Positions 1 to 8,185 of a stretch of 64,000 nucleotides of DNA are shown here, piece by piece. Every line of letters starts with the position of its first letter. The first letter of the stretch is position 1. A program made the translations under genes and the position numbers. The notes beneath the pieces are model-generated. The model had not been told where the DNA came from. It was given only the letters and a program-made list of their open reading frames with translations, and searched no databases. The stretch spans positions 3,348,001 through 3,412,000 of the forward strand of contig NZ_CP180210.1 in assembly GCF_047556435.1 (NCBI RefSeq), read 5' to 3'. This DNA comes from Alteromonas sp047556435 (lineage in GTDB: Bacteria > Pseudomonadota > Gammaproteobacteria > Enterobacterales > Alteromonadaceae).

Positions 1-3
1 GAC

Positions 4-717
4 ATGATCAAGATTGGTATTCTGGGCGCGATGGACGAAGAAGTGGCCCTGCTTAAGTCGTCGTTGAGTAACGTGCGTGAAACGCGGTGGTCTCACCTGA
101 CTTTCTTTGAAGGCAACTTGCACGGTGTCTCGGTCATTCTGGTTAAGTGCGGCATAGGTAAAGTCGCGGCGGCGTTAGCCACCACCGCGCTGATTGAGCG
201 ATTTTCACCGGATTATGTAGTGAATACTGGCTCTGCGGGTGGTTTTGATACCAACCTGACCATCGGCGATCTGGTCATCGGTAGTGAAGTGAAACACCAC
301 GATGTGGACCTGACACATTTCGGCTATAAGTTAGGCCAGCCTGCAGGCGGTCTGCCTGAAGCCTTTACATCAGATAAGTCGCTGGTAGAAGCTGCAGAAG
401 GCGCCGCTGAGACACTTACCGATCTGCAACACGTTCGTGGCCTGATTTGTACCGGCGATGCCTTCATTGGATCTGACGATGCCGTTGCCGAACTGCGCCG
501 CAAATTTCCCGATATGCGTGCAGTAGAGATGGAAGGTGCCGCAATTGCGCAAACCTGCCATATGCTGGATGTGCCGTTTCTGGTGATTCGCTCGTTATCC
601 GATATCGCAGGCAAAACCTCATCGGTATCGTTCAAAGAATATTTAGAGACAGCAGCCAAACACTCTGCTCAGCTGGTCATGGAGATGATCCGCAGACTGG
701 CTCAAAAAGCTGCCTGA
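4..717 (+). CDS. mtnN: 5'-methylthioadenosine/S-adenosylhomocysteine nucleosidase
   Basis: Cleaves adenine from methylthioadenosine and S-adenosylhomocysteine in the cytoplasm, feeding methionine salvage and the activated methyl cycle. The 237-aa product has the usual length. It opens with GILGAMDEEV (catalytic Glu13 region), carries NTGSAGG at about residue 75, the VEMEGAA motif (Glu175/Glu177) that contacts ribose, and the RSLSD motif whose Asp200 matches the general acid of the family. The ATG lies at the window edge, so its ribosome binding site and promoter cannot be judged. A cobalamin-salvage pair follows after 12 bases, suggesting one operon; a link through methionine metabolism is plausible but inferred. 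Confidence 0.96.
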   Translation: MIKIGILGAMDEEVALLKSSLSNVRETRWSHLTFFEGNLHGVSVILVKCGIGKVAAALATTALIERFSPDYVVNTGSAGGFDTNLTIGDLVIGSEVKHHDVDLTHFGYKLGQPAGGLPEAFTSDKSLVEAAEGAAETLTDLQHVRGLICTGDAFIGSDDAVAELRRKFPDMRAVEMEGAAIAQTCHMLDVPFLVIRSLSDIAGKTSSVSFKEYLETAAKHSAQLVMEMIRRLAQKAA

Positions 718-729
718 ATTTAACTTCCC

Positions 730-1695
730 ATGGAGGCCATACTTACCCAATCCGTGCTTTCCTCGCTAGCGATATTGCTTGTTGCCGTACTGCTTGATGC
801 CGTGTGGCGATGGCCGCTGTCATATCATCCGCTGACATTGATGCGCTTACTTGCCAGGGGCATGGGTAAGAAGGTGCTACCGTCGCGGCAGGATGCCCCT
901 AGCCAGCACTATATTTCGGGCACGCTGGGGGCGGTGGTGCTTATCGTGCCACTGGTGACACTTACCGCGTTACTGGTTTACCTGGCTGAGTACCCGGTTT
1001 TTTTTGATGCCATTATTCTGATTGCCATGCTCGACTTCAGTCATGAACGTTATCGCTATCGCCAGGTTGTGAACACCGTCGGCAAGAATAAGAAAGCTCT
1101 GAGTCGCGAACTGGTATCGGCAATGGTGCTTCGCGAATGCGACAAGCTGACCGATATTGGCATTGCCAAAGCCGCGATTGAGTCTCTGGTTCTGAAGTTT
1201 TACTACTTGTATGGTGCAGTCATCTTCTGGTTCCTGGTAGCCGGCCCGATTGCGGCATTAACCTACAGACTGCTACTTTTACTCTCCTGGGAGTGGCACC
1301 CACGGCGCGGTGGCTACCGCTATTTTGGTATGCCGGTAAGAAAATGTGTGCGCCTGTTGAACTGGGCCCCGAGCGTCCTGATGGCCGCTATTATGTTGTT
1401 AGTAACTGACACGGTAGGGGCAGTAAAAGCCCTTAAGCGCGCCGCGGCAAGAGATCGTACATCTCTGCTGTTGGCAGCATTTGGTGGTGGCAATGGCATT
1501 CGACTGGGCGGTCCTGCTTATTATCAGGGCCAAAAATACCGCTATCAACGCGTCGGCGGCTCCCGCGAGGTCAGGTACTCCGATATGATTTACTGCAGAC
1601 GCGCAATCACCCGGGCAGCCATACTCTACGTCAGCCTGATCAGTCTAACGCTGATAGTGACGGGTGTGCTGGCAAACCAGGTGACCTTGCCATGA
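730..1695 (+). CDS. cbiB: adenosylcobinamide-phosphate synthase CbiB/CobD
   Basis: Membrane enzyme that joins the aminopropanol arm to adenosylcobyric acid, giving adenosylcobinamide phosphate. The 321-aa protein has the family pattern: an N-terminal hydrophobic segment, DAVWRWP in place of the usual DxxxGxP opening, several further membrane helices, and KALKRAAARDR near residue 235 in the place of the conserved loop. There is no clear Shine-Dalgarno before the ATG at 730, and a GGAGG lies just inside the frame, so the true start could be slightly downstream. It overlaps btuF by four bases. No de novo corrin genes are in the window, so a role in salvage or remodelling is inferred. Confidence 0.85.
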   Translation: MEAILTQSVLSSLAILLVAVLLDAVWRWPLSYHPLTLMRLLARGMGKKVLPSRQDAPSQHYISGTLGAVVLIVPLVTLTALLVYLAEYPVFFDAIILIAMLDFSHERYRYRQVVNTVGKNKKALSRELVSAMVLRECDKLTDIGIAKAAIESLVLKFYYLYGAVIFWFLVAGPIAALTYRLLLLLSWEWHPRRGGYRYFGMPVRKCVRLLNWAPSVLMAAIMLLVTDTVGAVKALKRAAARDRTSLLLAAFGGGNGIRLGGPAYYQGQKYRYQRVGGSREVRYSDMIYCRRAITRAAILYVSLISLTLIVTGVLANQVTLP

Positions 1696-2528
1696 GATTG
1701 TTATCGGCTGTTTTGTTCGCTGTGTGGCTACTGGCAGTCAGCCATGCTGTTGCTGCCCAGCGTATCGTAACGCTGGCTCCCCATCTTACCGAATGGGCCT
1801 ATAGCCTCGACATGGGCGACACGCTGGTAGGCGTGAGTGCGTACAGTGATTATCCAGAAGCGGCAAAAGCGCTACCTCAGGTTGCCGATTATAATGGCGT
1901 TAACTTCCGAGCCCTGATGGCGCTCTCGCCTGATCTCGTACTGGCCTGGGAAGGCGGCAACAAACCACAGGATATCTCGCGCCTGAAACAATTAGGTTTT
2001 AGTGTGTTTTTGTCTTCTGTCCGCACGCCCGATGATATTGCAGATGAACTGGAGGCACTGGGCCAGCTAGTCAATAAGGAGCGTCGTGCCGCTTTACTCG
2101 CATCCGAGTTCAGAGAACAGCTTGCGGACTTGCGAGAAAAATACCATCGCGCTACTACAACTCCGGTATTTTATTACTCATGGACATCGCCACTTATGAC
2201 GGTGGGGAAAGATGCCTGGGCGAACCAGTTGCTGGCGGTTTGCGGAGCCCGCACGATATTTACTGATGCGCCAAACGATTACCCGCAGGTGAGCATTCAG
2301 GAAGTACTGAGGCGTCAGCCTGCGCTGCTAATTGCAGCCACCCGCTCTTCCGCACAGCAGGCCAGTGTGTTCTGGGAGCCGCACAGAAACATTTTAGATG
2401 CGCCATTAATAACGGTTGATCCGGATGTCACCAGTCGCTTCACGTTGCGCCTGTTGCCCGCACTCAGCAGGCTCTGTGGATCCGTATCCTCGATTAGGCA
2501 GTCGCAAACAGCATCGGGAAAACATTGA
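1692..2528 (+). CDS. btuF: periplasmic cobalamin-binding protein, BtuF type
   Basis: Likely periplasmic binding protein that captures vitamin B12 or cobinamide for an ABC importer. The 278-aa product starts with a signal peptide (about residues 1-22, AVAA before the mature QRIVTLAPHLTEW) and has the class III binding-protein features RIVTLAPHLTE and PDLVLAWEGGN. The start ATG sits in an ATGA overlap with the stop of cbiB, so the two are probably translationally coupled. The BtuC permease and BtuD ATPase are not in the window. Related siderophore-binding proteins share this fold; the cbiB linkage favours a corrinoid. Confidence 0.85.
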   Translation: MRLLSAVLFAVWLLAVSHAVAAQRIVTLAPHLTEWAYSLDMGDTLVGVSAYSDYPEAAKALPQVADYNGVNFRALMALSPDLVLAWEGGNKPQDISRLKQLGFSVFLSSVRTPDDIADELEALGQLVNKERRAALLASEFREQLADLREKYHRATTTPVFYYSWTSPLMTVGKDAWANQLLAVCGARTIFTDAPNDYPQVSIQEVLRRQPALLIAATRSSAQQASVFWEPHRNILDAPLITVDPDVTSRFTLRLLPALSRLCGSVSSIRQSQTASGKH

Positions 2529-2606
2529 ATTTACGCTACCAAAAGCGTTACATTATCACTATCTTTTGATGCCATTTGACGTACAGCGTCATCTTTACGG
2601 TTTTCT

Positions 2607-3011
2607 ATGCGTTTATTGGTCGTAGTTATTCTTTTTGTACTGATTGTTGCCGGTGCCTTTAGCTTACAGTGCAATGCAGTGGCAAAGCCGCCAGTTAGTG
2701 TTGAGGCTTCCCCCTATCTCATAGAACGAGTGAAAAATGAGGAGTGGCTGCTTATTGATGTACGCTCCAAAGAAGAATACAACCAGGGACATATTCCCGG
2801 TGCGGTTAATATGCCGCATGACCAGATTCAGTCTTACCTCGATGAGCTTGATGGCTGGCAGGATAAGCCTGTCATTGTCTACTGTCGCTCAGGGCGCCGT
2901 GCCCAGCTGGCAATGAAGGTGCTTGAAGATCTAAAGTTTACCTCTTTGCGTTCTCTGGAAGGTGACATGCTGGGGTGGAGCGAATCCGGCCTGCCCGTCA
3001 GTCAGATGTAA
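2607..3011 (+). CDS. periplasmic rhodanese-like protein, PspE type
   Basis: A single-domain rhodanese of 134 aa with an N-terminal hydrophobic signal sequence (residues 1-27). The active-site loop is YCRSGRRAQ with the catalytic Cys93, preceded by LIDVRSKEEYNQGHI, the standard CH2A-type motif. Small exported rhodaneses such as PspE and GlpE-like proteins transfer sulfane sulfur in vitro; the physiological acceptor is generally unknown. It lies 78 bases after btuF on the same strand and could be read from the same transcript. No strong ribosome binding site precedes the ATG. Confidence 0.88.
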   Translation: MRLLVVVILFVLIVAGAFSLQCNAVAKPPVSVEASPYLIERVKNEEWLLIDVRSKEEYNQGHIPGAVNMPHDQIQSYLDELDGWQDKPVIVYCRSGRRAQLAMKVLEDLKFTSLRSLEGDMLGWSESGLPVSQM

Positions 3012-3599
3012 CACCGTTAGTCTGCCCGTTACGTTAATCTGCCCGCTATATAACGGGTATCAGGTTATTCCTTTCTCTATTTTCCTCCCGACAACAATGA
3101 CTCTACCAGGATGCGCGCCAGAGGTTGCCAGGGCCGTCGTCGGAATACTCAGCCTGTTCCGAAATACGCCCCCACCCAACCTGAGCATTTACATGTAATC
3201 ATCACTGCCGCCTCGAAATGCATTTTTACTCAGGTATTTATATTCATTTGCGCTAATCCAAATTCGACCTGCTCAGCGTATAGGTGCTTATGTGTTGAGA
3301 AAAAAATATAAACGTGGATTATGTGGAAATCACGCTGGTTGTGCTGCGTGGTGTGGTAACCCGGCCCCCTTTTTCAGACAAATGCTGAAAGATTGCAGTT
3401 ACCGCTGACATCAATCTGACAGAAGGAGTGCTCCCGCCCGGTCATTCCCGTTTATATTCTCTTCTTGCCCAACGCTGGTTAAGGCGCCGCCAACACTCAT
3501 TTTTTGCAGTAACGGTATTGAGTGCTCAATCACATGGATTGGCTGCGGCGCGTTGAATGCAGAAAACCTGAATACGTATCAGAATAAAGTGAGGATATT
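3012..3599. other. 588-base intergenic region upstream of the BCCT transporter
   Basis: No credible gene was found. Short open frames here have poor starts and atypical composition. The right half holds the BetI-like palindrome at 3517-3530 and, at 3589-3594, the ribosome binding site GTGAGG of the transporter gene. Confidence 0.6.
3517..3530. promoter_or_regulatory. BetI-like operator palindrome
   Basis: The sequence ATTGAGTGCTCAAT has perfect six-base arms (ATTGAG/CTCAAT) around a two-base centre. It agrees with the ATTGA-N4-TCAAT outline remembered for BetI operators of choline/betaine genes, and lies about 75 bases before a BetT-type gene. No betI gene is in the window, so assignment rests on the motif and the neighbour only. 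Confidence 0.4.
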
Positions 3600-3602
3600 G
3601 TG

Positions 3603-5651
3603 ATGTCGGAAAAGAGTAAGCAGGAACGTGGCGGGGAAGACGAAAAAGTCCGCGTCAACCCGATTCCGTTTTACGGTGCGGTGATCGGGATCACATTTTT
3701 TGCCCTGTGGGCAATTCTATTTACCGAAGCAGCCAGTAGCGCAATAGGGGCAGCGTTGTCCTGGATTTCATCTACTTTTGGCTGGTTCTATTTTATTGTT
3801 GTGGTTGCCTACCTGGTCTTTGTTATTGTGATCGCGCTTTCCCCGTGGGGGAAAATACGGCTGGGGCAGGATCATACCCGACCGGAGTTTCCACTGCTTA
3901 CCTGGGCCGCCATGCTGTTTGCAGCGGGTATAGGTATTGATCTTATATTCTTCTGTATTGTTGAGCCAATCACACAGTTTTTAGCGCCGCCTGTTGGTGC
4001 CGGAGAAGGTGCTGAGGCAGCGCGTAATGCTATCAAGCTAACGCTTTTCCACTGGGGCGTTTCCGGCTGGGGGGTGTATACGCTTGTGGGTATGACACTG
4101 GCTTATTTCAGCTATCGGTTGGGCTTACCGCTGGCCATCCGCTCGGCACTGTACCCGCTAATTGGTAAACGTATCTACGGCCCTATCGGCCACACGGTCG
4201 ATATCGCCGCCGTGTTGGGTACGGTTTTCGGACTGGCCACCAGCCTTGGTATCGGACTCATTCAGTTAAACTATGGTCTGAATCACGTTTTCGGCATTCC
4301 AGAAGGGTTGATGACACAAGTCATTCTGGCATTGGTAGTGATTGTGTTTGCCGCCATTTCAGCGGTGACTGGTGTTGATAAAGGCATCCGTCGGCTCTCC
4401 GAATTCAATATGTTATTAGCATTACTGCTGATGCTGTTTGTGCTGTTTGTTGGCGACACCCGATTCCTGTTAAACGCACTGGTAACCAATATTGGCGACT
4501 ACGTGTCCGGCTTCGTTGCATTATCCTTTGAGACTTATGCGTTTGACCAACCTACCGACTGGCTGAATGCCTGGACACTGTTCTTCTGGGCCTGGTGGAT
4601 TGCCTGGGGGCCGTTTGTGGGTCTGTTCCTGGCGCGTATTTCACGTGGCCGGACCATTGCAGAGTTTGTCGCCGGTACGCTTATTCTGCCACTAACCTTT
4701 ATGGTGGTATGGATGTCTATCATGGGCAACAGCGCCATAGACATGGTCATGAATGGCGCTGAAGAGTTCGGCCAGCAGGCCATGAATAATCCCGGCTCTG
4801 CAATCTACCTGTTCCTGGAGGAAATTCCCTGGGCAGGCGTAACGACCATTGCTGTGAGTATTCTCGCGTTCATATTCTTCATCACATCAGGTGACTCCGG
4901 CTCGCTGGTCTTGTCTAACCTGACGTCGATTCTGAAAGACCCTTACAGTGATGCGCCTTCCTGGATGCGGATAATGTGGGCTACGATCATTGGTTTACTG
5001 ACCATTGCGCTGATGATGGCCGATGGATTAACGGCGCTGCAAAGTGCGGTGGTGGTCACCGGCTTGCCGTTTGCCATTGTGCTGTGTGTGATGATGGTAG
5101 GACTGGTGAAAGCACTGCGTCTTGAAGGGCTTAAACAACGCAGTATTGATGCTAACCTGCCAACCTACCCGCATACTGGCGAGGGTTCGAAAAGCTGGAC
5201 GGAACGTTTGCAACGTGCCATGAGCTTCCCGAATGAAAAGCAGTGTCAGGATTTCCTCGATAATGTTGCCAAGCCAGCAATGGAAGCCGTGAAGAAGGAA
5301 CTTGAGGCCCGTGAACTCAAGGTAGACTTGATTGACCGTAATCACGAGAAAGAAGAATACCTGGCATTAAAAGCCGACCTTCAGGGCGCACAGGACTTCT
5401 ATTACGAACTTCGACCAAGTAAGCACCTGATGCCATCGTTCGCGCGAGGTTCGGTGAAAGGTGTTGAACGCTATTACCGGGTGGAAGTGATGCTGGTAGA
5501 AGGCGGCCAGGGTTATGACCTGATGGGATACAACAAAGATCAGGTTATTGCCGATATCCTTGAGCACTTTGAACGCCACATGCACTTTTTGCACGCCCAG
5601 CGCTCGCAGCCGGGAGCCAATGTGGAATTGTTTAAACCACAAAACGAGTAA
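3603..5651 (+). CDS. betT: BCCT-family choline transporter, BetT type
   Basis: Proton- or sodium-coupled importer of choline or a related trimethylammonium compound, supplying osmoprotectant synthesis. The protein (682 aa) has about twelve membrane helices and the BCCT signature in the WTLFFWAWWIAWGPFVGLF stretch near residue 325. A hydrophilic C-terminal domain of about 170 residues (from about 510) matches the long C-terminus of E. coli BetT (677 aa), which senses osmotic strength. GTG at 3600 and ATG at 3603 are both possible; the ATG has better spacing from GTGAGG. A strong terminator follows, so it is probably monocistronic. Glycine betaine or carnitine remain possible substrates. Confidence 0.9.
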   Translation: MSEKSKQERGGEDEKVRVNPIPFYGAVIGITFFALWAILFTEAASSAIGAALSWISSTFGWFYFIVVVAYLVFVIVIALSPWGKIRLGQDHTRPEFPLLTWAAMLFAAGIGIDLIFFCIVEPITQFLAPPVGAGEGAEAARNAIKLTLFHWGVSGWGVYTLVGMTLAYFSYRLGLPLAIRSALYPLIGKRIYGPIGHTVDIAAVLGTVFGLATSLGIGLIQLNYGLNHVFGIPEGLMTQVILALVVIVFAAISAVTGVDKGIRRLSEFNMLLALLLMLFVLFVGDTRFLLNALVTNIGDYVSGFVALSFETYAFDQPTDWLNAWTLFFWAWWIAWGPFVGLFLARISRGRTIAEFVAGTLILPLTFMVVWMSIMGNSAIDMVMNGAEEFGQQAMNNPGSAIYLFLEEIPWAGVTTIAVSILAFIFFITSGDSGSLVLSNLTSILKDPYSDAPSWMRIMWATIIGLLTIALMMADGLTALQSAVVVTGLPFAIVLCVMMVGLVKALRLEGLKQRSIDANLPTYPHTGEGSKSWTERLQRAMSFPNEKQCQDFLDNVAKPAMEAVKKELEARELKVDLIDRNHEKEEYLALKADLQGAQDFYYELRPSKHLMPSFARGSVKGVERYYRVEVMLVEGGQGYDLMGYNKDQVIADILEHFERHMHFLHAQRSQPGANVELFKPQNE

Positions 5652-5690
5652 TATTCCAGTGAGTTACATCTGGAAATGACGCACTACGTA

Positions 5691-5723
5691 AAACGCCGCG
5701 TCCGGCCTCCGGACGCGGCGTTT
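5691..5723. terminator. strong hairpin terminator after betT
   Basis: Fifteen-base perfect arms (AAACGCCGCGTCCGG and its complement at 5709-5723) enclose a three-base loop, with T or A tracts on both sides. It follows the betT stop by 40 bases and could act in both directions. Confidence 0.9.
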
Positions 5724-6139
5724 CATTATTAACAAGCGCAATGAGGCGTCAGTGATAACACAACAGTTTGCCTGCAAATCGCCCCACAGGCTCTGACCAG
5801 GGTTTTGCAAGCACTGATGATGCAGTTGTAGGTAAGAATACGTGAGACCTTTTTCGTTTCTGACACACGTTGTCAACGTCAACGCTTCTTTACGAGGGCG
5901 ATGATAGTTTGAGACGTTGCCAAGTTTACGCGTTGAGCAAAAGCGCTGAATGTCCGCGCGTTGGTCTGCGACAGATTCGCTAAGCAACACTGACGTACTG
6001 AGTCACAAAGCGCCGCGAAAGCATTTTTGGATTGATTGCGGACGACAGACATCAATAACTGATAATATACGTGCCAATTCTGCCGGCTGACATGCCCGCC
6101 AGCGTCTGTGTTGCCGCACCGTTACTATTCAGGATCACC
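5724..6139. other. 416-base intergenic region before yaeQ
   Basis: No supported gene. A minus-strand frame of about 108 codons (5664-5990) runs straight through the betT terminator, has no ribosome binding site and no recognisable family, so it was not called. The yaeQ ribosome binding site AGGA lies at 6131-6134. Confidence 0.5.
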
Positions 6140-6688
6140 ATGGCACTTAAAGCAACCATATTTAAAGCCGACATATCGATAACCGATATGGACCGCAACT
6201 ATTATAACGATCACAATCTGACTATTGCTCGACACCCTTCAGAAAACGACGCACGTATGATGCTTCGCCTTATCGCGTTTATCGTTAATGCCCATGAGCG
6301 GCTACAGTTTACTAAAGGCTTATCTGATGATGACGTACCTGATATCTGGCAGAAAAACTTCAGTGATGACATAGAGCTGTGGATTGAATTAGGCCAGCCT
6401 TCTGAGCAGCGCATAAAAAAAGGCTGCAATCAAAGTCAGCAAATGTTGATTTACGCTTATGCCGACAACAGCTTCGATGCCTGGTGGAAAAAAGAGAAGT
6501 CAAAGCTACAAGTCAGAAAAAATTTATCGGTATTCACGCTGCCGGAGGCACTGGCTACTACGCTGGCCAACGCCGTCCAGCGTTCCATGCAAATCCAGGT
6601 AACCATACAAGACGGACAAATGTGGCTGACCATTGAAGGGGCACAAATAACTGAAAGCGTTGAAATTGCCATAGAGAAACACCTGTAA
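6140..6688 (+). CDS. yaeQ: YaeQ family protein
   Basis: Cytoplasmic protein of 182 aa, close to the 181 aa of E. coli YaeQ. It starts MALKATIFKADI, the typical YaeQ opening, and contains WIELGQPSEQRIKKG at about residues 83-97, the conserved core of the PD-(D/E)XK-like fold of this family. The biochemical role is not settled; YaeQ was once proposed as an antiterminator in RfaH-deficient cells. The start at 6140 was chosen over upstream codons because AGGATCACC precedes it and the length fits. The next gene overlaps the stop by one base (TAATG), implying coupled translation. Confidence 0.92.
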   Translation: MALKATIFKADISITDMDRNYYNDHNLTIARHPSENDARMMLRLIAFIVNAHERLQFTKGLSDDDVPDIWQKNFSDDIELWIELGQPSEQRIKKGCNQSQQMLIYAYADNSFDAWWKKEKSKLQVRKNLSVFTLPEALATTLANAVQRSMQIQVTIQDGQMWLTIEGAQITESVEIAIEKHL

Positions 6689-7008
6689 TGAAGACATTGT
6701 CCGCTGTACAGCAAAAGCAACAGGCAATTGTGTTCAGCGTTGCCAACAGGCTGGAAGAACAGGGCCGGGAAGAACTTGATGGTTTGGTGCAATGCTGGTT
6801 CGACGTGCAATACCATCAGTTTCCAGGTTCGCTGTTGCTGCGCTTTCAGTTTAACAATGACGATTCGCTGGCTACCGCAAAACCTGAATTAAAAAAGTGG
6901 CAAAGACGCCTGAGCGCCGCATTGCTCAAAAAAGGTGTCGTATTGAAAGATATGCGCAGACATCTGATTTTCACTCTTGAAGGGCCCGAGAACGAAGTGT
7001 CAGGGTAA
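6688..7008 (+). CDS. small conserved-looking protein of unknown function downstream of yaeQ
   Basis: Not recognised. The 106-aa product is soluble, with no signal peptide or membrane helix, and alternates charged and hydrophobic residues in a way typical of a compact alpha/beta domain; the C-terminal part is rich in Lys and Arg. Its ATG overlaps the yaeQ stop codon, which is the main evidence that it is translated. Base composition matches its neighbours. The coupling suggests a shared process with YaeQ, but nothing in the sequence shows what it is. Confidence 0.75.
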   Translation: MKTLSAVQQKQQAIVFSVANRLEEQGREELDGLVQCWFDVQYHQFPGSLLLRFQFNNDDSLATAKPELKKWQRRLSAALLKKGVVLKDMRRHLIFTLEGPENEVSG

Positions 7009-7181
7009 GTGGGAAATAAGAAGGTGGTTTGTTTACTTCACCAGCAACTGAATGCCCACAGTGAAAACAACACTTTGCGCAAAGGCGACAAACGGTTACT
7101 CTTTTTTATCAGGGAAGATACGAACAAGTCAGGGTTCGTTCAGGCATATAGCCAGGTGACTAATCAGGAGTATTGAGACGA

Positions 7182-7221
7182 CTTAATGTGTATAGAGGCT
7201 GCTTAACGTGTATAGAGACTG
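7182..7221. repeat. tandem 20-base repeat directly before the DUF2721 start codon
   Basis: Two adjacent copies, CTTAATGTGTATAGAGGCTG (7182-7201) and CTTAACGTGTATAGAGACTG (7202-7221), match at 18 of 20 positions and end three bases before the ATG at 7225. The leader shows no good Shine-Dalgarno, so the repeat makes up the whole initiation region. Confidence 0.85.
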
Positions 7222-7224
7222 CTC

Positions 7225-7614
7225 ATGATCATTGATATTGCTACGCCGGCGATGTTATTCCCCGCGATATCCCTGTTGTTGCTGGCATACACCAACCGTT
7301 TCCTGACGCTGGCGACGATTATCCGCAACTTTGCCAAAGAAGAACGGGACGAAAATACTCAGGCTCAGCTGAAGAATCTGCGCACCCGTATACAGCTTAT
7401 TAAGCGTATGCAGATAGCCGGTGTCTCCAGCTTCTTTCTGTGTGTGGTATCCATGCTGGCCATTTACCTTACCTACCAGAATGTGGGTAACTGGGTTTTT
7501 GCCGCCAGCCTGGTCGCATTGTTGTATTCGTTATGGATGTCGGTACGCGAGATCCTCATCTCGGTAGAGGCACTGGACGTGCACTTAGACGGAGTGAAAA
7601 GCGATGACAACTGA
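7225..7614 (+). CDS. DUF2721 family small membrane protein
   Basis: A 129-aa inner-membrane protein with hydrophobic segments at about residues 8-28, 67-87 and 90-110, and a charged stretch between the first two (KEERDENTQAQ). The pattern of TPAMLFPAISLLLLAYTNRF followed by RIQLIKRMQ fits the DUF2721 family, whose function is unknown. The gene ends eleven bases inside the following GNAT gene, so the two are coupled and probably form an operon with the amine oxidase behind them. Confidence 0.82.
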   Translation: MIIDIATPAMLFPAISLLLLAYTNRFLTLATIIRNFAKEERDENTQAQLKNLRTRIQLIKRMQIAGVSSFFLCVVSMLAIYLTYQNVGNWVFAASLVALLYSLWMSVREILISVEALDVHLDGVKSDDN

Positions 7615-8185
7615 TATCAATCCCGGCGATATCCTTTATCAGGAACTCGCCCCTGAACATTTTGATGGCGTCATTACCCTTGGCAATGAGGTGCAGGGCG
7701 ACGGCTACCTGAACGAAGACAGTCTGAAAGACATGTACGACAAAAGCTTCCACGGAGGAGTCAATGCCAGTTGGGTAGCGCTCTATCACGGTAAAGTAGT
7801 GGGATTCCGGCTTACATATGCACACTCTAAGTGGCAGGAAGATAAATGGTGCACACCGGATGACTGGCCGGTTGATGCCACCAGGGTGTGTTATTTTAAG
7901 TGCAATACTGTTGACCCTGCCATGCAGGGAGCCGGTATCGGCAGCACCATGCTAAAGCTGTCTGTTGAGCAGGCTAAAAAGCAGGGGGCGCAAGCCGGGC
8001 TTGCTCATATCTGGCTGGCAAGCCCCGGCAACAGTGCCTATCGCTATTTCAGCAAAAATGGCGGTGTGCTTATTAAAAAGCATGCTGACAAATGGCGCTA
8101 CGAGTCTATCTACGAAGGGTATGAGTGTCCGGTCTGCCCTGCGCACTGCGAGTGCGAAGGCGCGGAAATGTTACTGGAATTTTAG
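7604..8185 (+). CDS. GNAT-family N-acetyltransferase
   Basis: Predicted acetyl-CoA-dependent acyltransferase of 193 aa. The acetyl-CoA pyrophosphate loop appears as VDPAMQGAGIGSTMLK (Q-x-x-G-x-G/A type) near residue 105-120. A cysteine-rich tail, CPVCPAHCECEG, at about residues 173-184 could bind a metal and is not typical of small GNAT enzymes. The gene overlaps the DUF2721 gene and abuts the amine oxidase gene without a gap, so an amine or amino-acid substrate is a reasonable guess, not a demonstrated one. Confidence 0.85.
   Translation: MTTDINPGDILYQELAPEHFDGVITLGNEVQGDGYLNEDSLKDMYDKSFHGGVNASWVALYHGKVVGFRLTYAHSKWQEDKWCTPDDWPVDATRVCYFKCNTVDPAMQGAGIGSTMLKLSVEQAKKQGAQAGLAHIWLASPGNSAYRYFSKNGGVLIKKHADKWRYESIYEGYECPVCPAHCECEGAEMLLEF

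Noticed and set aside
5664..5990. Minus-strand open frame of 108 codons between betT and yaeQ
   Set aside because: It includes the strong betT terminator hairpin in its reading frame, has no ribosome binding site and no recognisable domain.
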